Below are positions 54,501 through 64,000 of a stretch of DNA of 64,000 nucleotides, piece by piece. Within the stretch, counting starts at the first letter, position 1; each line of letters opens with the position of its first letter. A model generated the notes under the pieces. It saw only the letters and a program-made list of their open reading frames with translations, was not told the DNA's origin and ran no database searches. Both the position numbers and the translations under genes were made by a program. Source of the stretch: Nematostella vectensis (lineage: Eukaryota > Cnidaria > Anthozoa > Actiniaria > Edwardsiidae); the NCBI RefSeq assembly GCF_932526225.1, contig NC_064035.1, forward strand, positions 14,140,566 to 14,204,565, in the 5' to 3' direction.

Positions 54501-56739
54501 TGCTTTTCGTAAACACATGCTCAGTATCGTCTGTAGAAGGGTTCAGGCGTGCTTCTCACTAAATGATACTCGTTAAGATTACTTAATGTGTTATGGTTTT
54601 TTTAGTGTCATATGTACAACCAAATAACACCGATAGACGTATTTGGACTGTTTTTCTATACTAGGACTCATTTTGTTGCTGTTTTTTATCTTCTCTTTAA
54701 TACGTGTCTTTTCTTTTGTAATTGTATAAATCGAGGCGTGTTTCCTTTCCTACTGTTTTTGTGCCATATAGTCGTTGTTTCTGCTATTTTAGGCACGCAC
54801 TACTGTATCTATGCGTGATCTGTAAACGTGTTTTGATCACAAATCGTTTTACGGTTGCTGAATGGACGTGTTTTGGTAATTAGCTGCATCGGCGACTTTT
54901 TCCCCGAGGCAATCTTGGGAATTAATCGACCGGTAAAGAACCTAGGAAACAAACAATGTTTTTGTAGTCGTGCAGATATTTACATCCGGTAACAAACATA
55001 ACACGTTTAAGAGGGTAATGGTGCTTACATTAACTTGTATCCAGAATAGATGTTTTGCGAATGACGTGTCGATAGATTATTTTTCTCCTCAATGTTTTCG
55101 ACTGTCCGCGGGCACTCACTGTACTATCCTAAGACCTATTTAATCAGAAATCTTTTTTACTCAAGCGCTTCTTTTGGATTATAGAGAACATTTTGTTATG
55201 TTAAGGGAAAGCTAGACATTGTAGTTAAAACTACAAAGGTCGGACCAGCCAGTGATACTATATTTGGATTTCATGGAATTCAAAGGTCGTAATGGAACGG
55301 GAATGTGTTTTTTTTTTATAGTGCGCCCCCCCCCCCCCCCCCCATTTTATTGGTCTGCTACAGCTCTAAATTCATGACTAATTGTGTTATGACCCCTTAC
55401 CTTCAAAGGGGGTTTAATCAACCCTATAAACAACAAGAGAATCAAAAAGATTCATCATGGGTCATCCTGGCTATCTTTCGATGGAAATCAACTCCTCCTT
55501 CATTAGGTGTTACACCCCTAAAGAATCGCTTGGTCTCCACTGATTTTGACCCTTTGCTTTTTCGACCCTTTGATTTTTGCTCTCAAAAATTGTAATTTTT
55601 GTTCTGAAGTTACGCTCTTAGTGTGTGTTTTTTCCTCTTTACTGATCTCATTTTCTTTGCTCAGTGGATGGCGATCCTTCGACTTCAGATGCCTCCCCCG
55701 CCATCAAAGAGACAGGCATCCGTCGCCATATCAACAGGCTGTGTGATTCGCAATGGTGTATAGACACTTTAGTAATCTACCTGACAGGGACCGCGCACAG
55801 TAACGGAGCGCTGCTTTTGTGGGACTCAAATGATGACGGCCTTACAGAGAACGCGGAGAAATACAACGTGAAAGAGATCTTTGAGGACATTGCCGACTGT
55901 AACGCCAACAAGGTGATCATAGTGGCGGATTACAGCTACTCTGGACATTTGGCGCATAGGCTAAAGAAGTATCAGCAGACTAGATGGCGGAGGTTTGAGA
56001 ACGTTACAGTGATGACGTCATCTCAGTCGGATGAGTACTCGTGGGGCGGGGAGTTCACCAAGGCCCTACTGAGGCGTGGTATCGGGAATAACACCAAGTG
56101 TATGGGCCAGTTGCTCAAGGTAAGTGTCTTTTGGACAAGATGTAATTCACCAAACACTAGCGAACGCTCGTGATTCGAGCACATCTTCAGTCAGTTTCTC
56201 GATATTTTTTCCGTCTCGAGCCACCTATTTTGAAATAGTTTCACCTTCATCAGTCTGCTATAAAGAATTTTTTTAGTTACTCAATATTCTAGTTCGAGAT
56301 CGTGGTGTTTTGATTATTGAATTTTTAATGGATTTCCAAGTTAATGTACTGGTTTGCGTTACGAAATGGAACCTGGATGGCGTTAGTAGATGACACCTAG
56401 GTTGCGTTACTAGATGACACCAAGGTTGCGTTACTAGATGGCACCTGAATTGCGTTACTAGATGGGCAGAGCACCTGTTAGCATTTCTGTACTTACTCTT
56501 ACTCTTTTACACAGGAGGTGAGACGAGACTTTAGGCGGCAAGGCATTAACTCCACGCCAACACTGGCCGAGGGGTCAAGAGGTTCTGGTAATAGCACGGT
56601 CTGCGGTAAGCAATGCGGGATGCCCTGGGCCCAGGCATGGAAGGGAGAGAGAGAAGGGTGCACTGTAACCCCCATCACCGAGATCGCAAGACCGAGAAGG
56701 CGATACGCCCGCCCTAACCGGAGATCGAGATCGTCGTAA
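51565..56739 (+). CDS. Secreted legumain/C13-fold pseudo-protease
   Basis: Exons 51565-52000, 52316-52741, 55665-56119 and 56515-56739 join in frame to 513 residues. An N-terminal hydrophobic leader (KGFFLVFFLATCEILVMDA) indicates secretion. A basic linker and a Cys-rich segment (about 150-236) follow. From 238 the sequence tracks the caspase/legumain fold: YAVMVGGEW, then HKFNKNHIATFYGSDGG, LVIYLTGTAHSNGALLLWD (about 323-341), KVIIVADYSYSGHLA (370-384) and NVTVMTSSQSDEYSWGGEF (400-418). In active C13/C14 enzymes the two catalytic positions read (D/G)HG and (A)C(E/Y)SG. Here they read GTA and DYSYSG, so both His and Cys are missing and Ser378 replaces Cys. The C-terminus is Arg-rich. It is probably a non-catalytic secreted or luminal protein. 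A GPI8-like or legumain-like enzyme is excluded unless the dyad lies elsewhere. Confidence 0.8.
55323..55342. repeat. Poly-C tract in intron 3'-side
   Basis: A run of about 20 C in the second intron of the secreted pseudo-protease gene. Confidence 0.9.
56375..56465. repeat. 24-bp tandem repeat, about 4 copies
   Basis: Copies of TTGCGTTACTAGATG(A/G)CACC occur just upstream of the last exon of the pseudo-protease gene. Confidence 0.85.
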
Positions 56740-59714
56740 ATATTCCTCTTAGAATCCATCCTAAATTCATGTACATAGACAGATATATGACCTGCAGCAC
56801 AGGCGGCGAAGAGAATGGTCATAACCTCGTGTCGAGTCGTAAGTAGGGTAGCATGAAATGCGTACAGCGCCACGCCGCTTGAAGGTACTCTCGTTAAATT
56901 ATTGCTGAACAATAACAGCTCTCTTGTAGCTAGAACGCCTCGTAATTGTACATAAGAGTTAGTATGATGGCTATTGTGTTGGTTTTTAGCCTCGCCATTA
57001 GTTTTATGATTCGTTTAAAGGCCACCGTGACTGGTTGCCATAAAGGTTGGTACGCCAGAGCATCACAAGTACACTGGAACTGAAGGGCAGGAGAACGCAA
57101 CTGCTAACCCCAAAGGTTCTTTCGCTTATGTTGTGTCTAGTTTGCGTTTGCTTACCATTGGGGGGTTCTTGGTCTCGAACATGTAATTCTATTGTAAAGC
57201 TACCTTAAATGGGTTACGTCATTACGTATCAAGTGTGCGCATGGAGTGGCCCACGTAAAACTCTTGACGTAGCCTTTTGAAGTGTCGATAGAATACGATT
57301 AAGACACGCAATCACCAATTGATGTATCAGCAAATCATTTTTCAGGATGTGATACGGTAGTGACTGTAGCTAGGTATATTACACATGTAAGTTTCCCAGT
57401 GAAAATGAGGGTAAAGTAGAAAAAAAAAACTTTTATCTTATTTTGCCTTTAGACTCCCAGGGAGCTATAAATTTAGGAGTCTAAAAGCAAGAAACTTATT
57501 TAATACTTTTGTCAAGTTTTGTGGCTGTTTCGGTAGGTGCATTTTCAAGACTACTGATAATGTTCCTATTGTCACACACGTCAAAAGACTCAAAGCAATC
57601 CTTTTCTTGCTTCTCTTTTTCGTCTTATGTTGGTACATAATCTTTTAGTAGACTTAAGACTTGAGACCAGTAAAAAATACCCACGTCTAAGACCATTTAA
57701 TCTAATAAAGTAGGTAGAAAGTAGGTAGTTATTATGAAGAAAATGATTATATAAATAATAATAATAATGTTGACATAGAGGCGAGATAACAATGTAAATC
57801 TAAACAATAAAGTGTACATAGTTGAAGGTGATTTTTGGATAGTTTACTGTGTGTATTTGTACCTCCTCCCCCCTCCCCCCCACACACACACCCCCCCCCC
57901 CACCCCTGTCCCTCAGAGACACTTCTCTCGCTACATGGGGATAATTAGGAAAGAAAAGTGTACATAGTTGAAGGTGATTTTTGGATAGTTTACTGTGTGT
58001 ATTTGTATCCCTCCCCCCCCCTAGTTTACTGTGTGTATTTGTACCTCCTCCCCCCCCCCCCCCCCACACACACCCCTCCACCCCAGTTCCTCAGAGACAC
58101 TTCTCTCGCTACATGGGGATAATTAGGAAAGAAAAGTGTACATAGTTGAAGGTGATTTTTGGATAGTTTACTGTGTGTATTTGTACCTCCTCCCCCCCCT
58201 AGTTTACTGTGTGTTTTTGTACCCCCTCCCCCCCCCCCCCCCCACACACACACCCCTCCACCCCAGTTCCTCAGAGACACTTCTCTCGCTACATGTGTAT
58301 TTGTACCCCCCCCCCCCACCCTTGTCCCTCAGAGACGCTACATGGGGGATAATTGGGTAAGAAAAAACTTTGACCTGCGCTAAAGAAGATTCTTCGCGTC
58401 TGAGATTTGTTTGAAAGTAGTGCTACGATTGCTAAAATGATATATTACACTCGAGTGGTAGCCACAGGAAACCCGAAACTTCTTCCACTGCACTAATGGC
58501 AGGATAGAAATGACGTTGTATTCCTCTTCTTGTACATATTATAAACCGGAAGTATCTTTGATTCCAATCAAACAATTTGAAAAACTGCGTTCTCTATAGC
58601 AAGACTTGATCTTGTTTCCTAAACTACTAAAAGTCTTCCGGTATTTAGATTTATCCTCCACCTATACAAGCGGATTTGACCCGGCATATTGATTATTTAT
58701 ACTTTAGTTTGTTTTTGATGACTTTTGAGACCTGGTTATCTATTTCCACGTATTTCGATCACACGTCGCCCCCTAGTACGAAGACCTCGTTTCATACATT
58801 ACATAAATTAAAATTTTAAAATATTGAGCTTAAATTGTATATCAAAAAAATTGTTGAAAAAGGAAAAAACAAAAAGATTAACCAGTGGCGTTCTACAGCA
58901 GTTCCTTTTTTTTGTTAATCATTACCGCATTTTAAGTCCTCCAAACCGGTTAAATGTTTTACAAATAAAGATTTCAGTTTTGGGACAGGGGTATCTTGAT
59001 TTCATTGATTTTTTTTCTTAGTAAAATGCCAGCTCTTGACCCCCTGCACCGCCAGGTTTTTGCGTCAGATGACAAAGAACAGTGCAAGACAGAAAGTTGA
59101 GTTAGCTTTACATTACGACGTATAGGTTGTCCCAGTATTCTGAGGTGGTTACATGGGGCTAAAGAAAAGCCAAAATGTGCCTTTACTTTTTTAAGACTCC
59201 TACCTTTATATGTTGCCTAGGTTTTCTGCTCAAAGTAAGGGGTAATCAAAGTTATCCATATTTCCAGATGTGTCATAGAAGTCTCTGTTACAATTAACAC
59301 CGTAATCAGATAACTGTTATGTTTGAAGTATTCATGTGTTTGTGTTTTACGTGTGGTCCACTACCAACGTCAACTCAAAAGACGGAGTTCGTGCGATTTT
59401 TAAAATAGATAACCAAACTTACCAGTGTTCAAATTTGCATTCAAAGGGGGGGGGGAGGTAACAACTTTTTTAACAATTTATTTAACTAATTCTACTGATG
59501 CTCTCCGCGTACACGTGGTCGATTCGTGTCAAAAGGGAATTTCCTAACTAAACAAACAAAAACCTGTTATGAATATTGTTTACTTATATTGAGTGCACAA
59601 CTCCGATCCTTGTGATACGACCGAAAATAATACATACCAAAGCTGGAGAGACTCACGAGTTGCGCGTCAAGCAATCCTATATGGTAGTTCATAACTAGAA
59701 TACAAAACCTCACC
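56740..59714. other. Intergenic region with C-rich repeats
   Basis: About 3 kb between the pseudo-protease and TGF-beta-like genes. Apart from the tandem repeat at 57805-58345 nothing gene-like is recognised. Open frames over the C-rich part encode only Pro/Gly-rich low complexity. Confidence 0.55.
57805..58345. repeat. Tandem repeat, 150-190-bp unit with poly-C cores
   Basis: Three to four partial copies of GTGTACATAGTTGAAGGTG, TACTGTGTGTATTTGTACC, long C runs with CACACACA, and CAGAGACACTTCTCTCGCTAC. Copy boundaries vary because of the homopolymers. Confidence 0.9.
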
Positions 59715-60557
59715 ATGCGATTTCAGTCTTTGTTTTTTTGTGGACTTTTGGCATTTTGTCTCTGTACTTTGAAGACCGGGGCAGCGAGATTGCAGGCACG
59801 TGCGCCCGGTAAGTGAGATCAGCATCATTACTTTTCCAATAAGTCCTAACTCTTCTTGCTATATGCATTTAAGGATATATGTCATGTCTTATGTACCCCT
59901 CCTGTATATCAAGGAAATAGCATAACGCTTTTGCAGTTTTGATAGTGGGAGAGAGTTATTCTTAAATATTTTGTTTTTGTTAAAAAGCCATAAGGTTGTT
60001 GTTTCGAGGAGCTACGGACGTTGACATAAAACAACCCAAAGCGGCCACCCTTGTCACGGCAAAAGAGGGGGCGCCGATAGAGCTGGACTTGTTAAAGGTT
60101 TCTCTTGGTAAATGTGTGGAAATAAAAAAGAAAGGATGTCATTGTTTATTACAAAACGTCCCCCTCCCCTTCTACTGCCCCTTTCATCTGCAATGGCGTT
60201 ATTATTTATTTACCTTTAGGCCGCAGAGGTATTGGACAGAAGCAAGGTTGCCGCAAAATAGCTTTAGTTATAGACCCAAGATCTTTAGGGTTCAGCTGGA
60301 TGATTCATCCAAGGCGGTTGCAAGTTAATCGCTGTTCGGGACCATGCTCTCATCTACATGTCCCTGAGACTCCTATGAGCTTTAATGCGTTGATCAGCAA
60401 AATAATGGCAGCGCAACAGCGCGTGTCACCTTTAAAGTGCTCACCATCTAAGCTCTCAGGCTTGGTGATAACGTACCGAACACATGATGGCAAAATCAAG
60501 AGAACAAAAGTCCATGACTTAATAGTGGACAAGTGTGCGTGTTCGCAATGCAGCTAA
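59715..60557 (+). CDS. Short TGF-beta-superfamily ligand
   Basis: Exons 59715-59808, 59988-60107 and 60220-60557 join in frame to 183 residues. An N-terminal signal peptide (about 1-24, FCGLLAFCLCTLKTGAA) is followed by only about 48 residues before a basic site GRRG (72-75). The remaining part is a cystine-knot domain: GCRK (Cys82), DPRSLGFSWMIHP, CSGPC (110-114, the CXGXC motif), KCSPSKLSGL (Cys145) and the end DKCACSQCS (Cys177, Cys179). TGF-beta ligands are secreted dimers signalling through Ser/Thr kinase receptors. Two features are odd: the prodomain is far shorter than the usual 200-400 residues, and Cys145 is single where most members have CC, so the intermolecular-disulphide cysteine is missing (as in GDF9, BMP15 and Lefty). 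An extra Cys182 lies near the C-terminus. A minisatellite starts 38 bp after the stop codon. Confidence 0.85.
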
Positions 60558-60594
60558 GGCTAAGCTCAAGTTCAAACGCCGTTTTTATGTATAA

Positions 60595-61195
60595 AATATC
60601 GGACACTGGTTGACTCCGGGAGTGCAAAATATCGGACACTGGTTGACTCCGGGAGTGCAAAATATCGGGCACTGGTTGACCCCAGAAGTGCAAAATATCG
60701 GACACTGGTTGACTCCGGGAGTGCAAAATATCGGACACTGGTTGACCCCGGGAGTGCAAAATATCGGACACTGGTTGACCCCGGAATGCAAAATATCGGA
60801 TACTGGTTGACCCCGGGGGTGCAAAATATCGGACACTGGTTGACCCCTGAGTGCAAAATATCGGACACTGGTTGACCCCGGGAGTGCAAAATATCGGACA
60901 CTGGTTGACCCCAGAAGTGCAAAATATCGGACACCGGTTGACCCCTGGAGTGCAAAATATCGGACACTGGTTGACCCCGGGAGTGCAAAATATCGGAAAC
61001 TGGTTGACCCCGGGAGTGCAAAATATCGGACACTGGTTGACCCCGGGAGTGCAAAATATCGGAAACTGGTTGACCCCGGGAGTGCAAAATATCGGACACT
61101 GGTTGACCCCGGGAGTGCAAAATATCGGGACGCAAGTTGACCTCCTGAGTGCAAAATATCAGACACAGGTTGACCTTGGGTTGCAAAATATAAAG
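60595..61195. repeat. 33-bp minisatellite, about 18 copies
   Basis: Units contain GCAAAATATCGGACACTGG and TTGACCCCGGGAGT with few substitutions. The unit length is a multiple of three, which opens 11-residue repeats in several frames on both strands. These frames are not considered coding. The array begins 38 bp after the TGF-beta-like stop codon, so it probably lies in that 3' UTR. Confidence 0.95.
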
Positions 61196-61199
61196 AAAA

Positions 61200-61615
61200 T
61201 AGATGAAACGTTTTGACTCCTTATGGTGCTAACTGTACAGTAACGGCCATAAGTTATGATTGGCTACGTATAATTGAATTTGAATAATTTTTCAATAATT
61301 CAGGCAACAAGAATGTGAAAAAATGATTAAGTTTTGTTAGCATTTTTTTATAATTTAGAAGAATTTTATTACAAATTTGACCACTTTTTGAGAAACGTTT
61401 GGCGCTTTCAGCAACTTTTGAAGGTTGTTTGAGCAGAATCTGTCTGAGTTTATCGGGAGTTCAAAATTACGAATAAGGAAGGGAAAAGTCATTATTTATC
61501 GGGGGGAGGGGGCTGGTTTAAAGCGCTAGCGAGACAAAAGTGTAGGAAGAAACCACCGGACAGCCTCTATCTGCTGGTATGCGTCGGACCTTGTGGTCTG
61601 CGTCGACAGTTGATT
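61200..61615. other. Spacer between minisatellite and Penelope-like element
   Basis: About 400 bp, AT-rich, with no gene or repeat recognised apart from a G-rich stretch near 61500. Confidence 0.5.
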
Positions 61616-61845
61616 AATTAATAAAACCTTTAAAAGAAAAAGTCGACAACAACGCAGATTTATGTTTTTTTATTTCGGCAGGCCAATACCTGCCTTCTTC
61701 AGGTTATAAATGAGTTACAATGGCATGTTACAGCTAGTATATGTACAAAGTTCATTGATGATTAACTAACAAAAGGTAAAATAGTAATTGAGTAAGGAGT
61801 GACTTATGGAAGATGGTAAATAGGGTGGTGTGGATTACTAAGTAG

Positions 61846-62716
61846 CTAAACGGTTTCTTCACGCCGGTTGAGGCCACCGGGTTCAAGAGTGCCAGTGCGA
61901 GCTATCAGTGTGGCTTCTCTTGCTTTGCGGATGGAATCGCGGTTATTTCTTATTTTTTCAATAGGTATGAGCTCTATGTCAGAAGCGGAGTGGTTAGGTT
62001 TTAGGGAGTGTTCAGCAGCGTGGGTTGGTATGGATCGAGATTGGGAGTCTACAGTTCTGCGGTGGTCATTAAAGCGTTCTTTTAATTTGCGTTTAGTTTC
62101 CCCAATATATTGAAGGTTACAGCGGTTACATTGAATCATATAAATCACGTTTTTAGTATTGCAGGTTATGTGGGAGGTTATAGGTCGTGTTTCACCTGTT
62201 AAGAAAAATGTGTAGCTTGTCAGGCCGTCGGTTCTAATATAGGGGCAGGTTAGGCAGTTTTTTCCGCAACGGAAAGCACCGGGAGGTTGGTTGGTGGGAG
62301 AGCGGTCGGAAGGTAGCTTGGCTTTAACGAGGATGTCGCGAAGGTTAGGTGAGCGGCGAAAGGCGACAAGAGGGGGCTCAGTGAAAACCTTATGGCATCG
62401 CTTAGACGAGAGTAGAAGGTTGTAGTTTCTACGGATTATGTCGTTGATGTTAGGTAGTGTAGGGTTATAGGTAGTGATAAAGGGGATGCGACGGGAGTTT
62501 TTGTGGTTGTTATTATTAGGGCGTAGGGCGTCAATGCGGGAAATGTTAGCAACGCGTAGGATTTGTCTCTTGTGAAAAGCGGGTTTATAGCCACGCTTGA
62601 GGAGGTAGTTGGTGAGTTCATTGCAGCGGTTATTAAAGCTTTCTTCTGTAGAACAAATGCGGCGAATACGGAGGGCGAGGCTATAGGGGATGGCCTTTTT
62701 GGTGTGATGAGGATGG
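61846..62716 (-). pseudogene. Penelope-like polyprotein, C-terminal piece with GIY-YIG
   Basis: The frame is open from the insertion junction (KKAIPYSLALRIRRICS just inside) to the stop at 61846. It covers the RT-endonuclease linker, a Cys cluster (RCGKNCLTC) and a GIY-YIG domain: VIYMIQCNRCNLQYIGETKR with catalytic Arg in ERFNDHR. The GIY-YIG signature appears as IYMI...YIG. It is separated from its RT domain by the LINE insertion, so it is not expressible as the full protein from this copy. Confidence 0.85.
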
Positions 62717-63512
62717 CGGACGACATAGCATTGCTTTCCTCAACAAAACACCATATTCAGGAGAAGACAGCAAAGCTGGACGGCGAGGCTAGGCGAGCGG
62801 GATTGAAAATAAACTTAGAGAAGACGAAGATGCTAAGGATAAATGCCAAACAGCATGGAAATATTGTGATCAATGGGAAAGAAATCGAAGACGTCAGCGA
62901 GTTTACGTACCTAGGAGCAAAAGTTTGCAGAGAGGGTGGTGGAATGAAAGATCTCAGAAATAGATTATCAAAAGCAAGGAGTGTGTACACAAGGCTGAAA
63001 CGTATATGGAACTCAAAGAAGATCATGAGACGGACAAAGATAAAGATTTACAAGTCGTTGGTACTTTCAGTTTTATTGTACGGTTGTGAGACGTGGAAGA
63101 TGAACAAGAAAGATGATACATTGCTAGATGTATTCCAACAGAAGTGTTTCAGAAGGATATTGAAGATTAGTTGGGAAGACCATGTAACGAATGAAGAGGT
63201 ACAGAGAAGAACTGGAGTACATCAATTGAGCAGTGAAGTGAAGAGACGGCGATGGAAAATTATCGGACACGTGTTGAGACAAGGAAGAGACAATGACTGC
63301 AGCGTAGCATTAACTTGGACACCAGAAGGCAGAAGGAAACAGGGAAGACCCAAAACAACATGGCGAAGGACTGTGGAAAGGGAGAGAGGCGAGGCGGGGT
63401 GGAGGAACTGGGACGAGGTGCGGTCAAAAGCAGCAGACAGGGAAAAATGGAAAAGCACTGTGAAGGCCCTATGTGCCACATGGCAGGAGGAGGACAGGTA
63501 ACAGGTAACACA
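62717..63512 (+). mobile_element. 5'-truncated LINE (RTE-like) insertion in the Penelope-like element
   Basis: The plus frame runs from ADDIALLSS (the RT active-site motif YADD without its Tyr) through the thumb region (LEKTKMLRINAK, SVLLYGCETW) to GHVLRQGR, WTPEGRRKQGRPKTTWRRT and a stop at 63499-63501. The insert is flanked by the exact 8-bp direct repeat GAGGATGG (62709-62716 and 63513-63520) and ends in GGTAACAGGTAACACAG. The clade is uncertain (RTE/RTEX or related). The piece keeps only the C-terminal part of ORF2. Confidence 0.85.
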
Positions 63513-64000
63513 GAGGATGGCTAGATGAAAAAAGGTGTTGGTGTTTGTCAGTAGGTTTGGAGTAAAGGTCAGTTTCGATTTTACTATTAACAAGGGAGAC
63601 ATTAACGTCAAGAAAAGGTACATTGTTATAGGAGTGGGAGCTTGTACATTTAATGGTGAGATGTAGATTGTTAGGATAATCTACAAAAGCGTTCAATTTG
63701 TCTAGACCCTCAGTCCATACAACATAAATATCGTCGATGTATCTTAACCACGTATGGGGTTTGTAAGGGGCATCACGCAAAGCGTTGGTTTCAAATAGAC
63801 CAAGAAAGAGACAGGCGAAAGAGGGTGCCATGCGTGTGCCCATTGCGGTGCCATGCTTCTGGAGGTAGTGTTTGTCATCAAAGGAGAAGTTGTTCATTTG
63901 GAGGATCATGCGGATTAAATCACAAATAGTGCCAGCAGGGATGGGGTTAGTGTTACATGTGCGAAGGAAGTGGTGACAAGCGTTGATGCAAAAGTCATAA
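63513..64000 (-). pseudogene. Penelope-like reverse transcriptase piece
   Basis: The minus-strand frame, entering from the window edge, carries GTAMGTRMAPSFACLFLG and the catalytic YIDDI (about 63727-63741), then FLDVNVSL and KPTDKHQHLFSSSHP, where the LINE insertion begins. The motif order is that of Penelope-like reverse transcriptases. The 5' end lies outside the window. Confidence 0.85.

Larger units (their letters stand above)
61618..64000 (-). mobile_element. Penelope-like retroelement (3' part), interrupted
   Basis: The minus strand encodes a Penelope-like reverse transcriptase followed by a GIY-YIG endonuclease. The 5' part runs past the window end. After the stop codon a 3' segment contains the inverted pair CTGAAGAAGGCAGGTATTGG and CCTGCCGAAA (about 61675-61710), typical of these elements. 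A LINE fragment at 62717-63512 splits the reading frame. Without it the two flanks are in the same frame across one 8-bp duplicate. Confidence 0.9.

Noticed and set aside
51565-56739. Calling the C13-like protein an active legumain or caspase
   Set aside because: Neither the catalytic His nor Cys is present at the expected motif positions.
57800-58383. Gly- and Pro-rich ORFs on both strands
   Set aside because: Translation of C/G homopolymers and CA repeats within a tandem array.
60595-61195. CRISPR-like array
   Set aside because: The units are contiguous 33-bp tandem repeats without unique spacers, in a eukaryotic genome. The same applies to 26090-26714 and 31895-32300.
60572-61216. ORFs of 121-204 codons over the 33-bp repeat on both strands
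   Set aside because: The repeat length is divisible by three, so frames stay open by arithmetic. No conserved domain.
62563-62716. 5' extension of the LINE ORF
   Set aside because: It reads antisense through the Penelope-like element. The LINE part starts only after the duplicated GAGGATGG at 62709-62716.
62436-62726. Ser/Thr/Pro-rich minus-strand ORF
   Set aside because: It is an out-of-frame shadow of the Penelope-like reading frame, which is continuous in another frame.

Overview
This is eukaryotic, intron-rich, AT-rich genomic DNA from an animal. Compact multi-exon genes, many MITE-like elements, a Penelope-like element and the gene set together suggest a cnidarian, most likely an anthozoan sea anemone of the Nematostella type. 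That assignment is inference from style and content; no species marker is present.

Layout. 1-5.9 kb is gene-free repeat DNA: an old tandem duplication with an internally flipped block and a perfect 39-bp-arm hairpin. 6.0-6.9 kb holds a single-exon class A GPCR (+). 6.9-8.6 kb has a hairpin, a minisatellite and a 1-kb MULE-like MITE. 9.0-11.5 kb holds TRMT112 (-), whose last exon is not found. It is head-to-head with a seven-exon gene (12.4-16.8 kb, +) for a protein with one CXC/CRC-type cysteine motif and a second Cys/His-rich module; an E2F-type site lies between them. 18.7-34.8 kb is a complete 32-exon class I myosin of the MYO1A/1B type (-). It diverges from CDK5 (37.8-47.6 kb, +, 12 exons), which carries two TSD-flanked elements in its last intron. 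51.6-56.7 kb (+) encodes a secreted protein with a legumain/C13-like fold that lacks the catalytic residues. 59.7-60.6 kb (+) encodes a very short TGF-beta-superfamily ligand. 60.6-61.2 kb is a 33-bp minisatellite. 61.6-64.0 kb is the 3' part of a Penelope-like element (-), split by a truncated LINE insertion (+).

Most unusual observation: a tandem array in a myosin intron whose 33-bp unit is the last 26 bp of the preceding exon plus the first 7 bp of the intron, so the 5' splice site itself was amplified many times. A second array in the same gene shares sequence with an exon's 3' splice site. Other points of interest are the pseudo-protease, the mini TGF-beta ligand and several precisely bounded mobile elements.

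All multi-exon models were assembled by hand from GT/AG sites, reading phase and family conservation. Every junction used keeps the frame. No transcript evidence was available.
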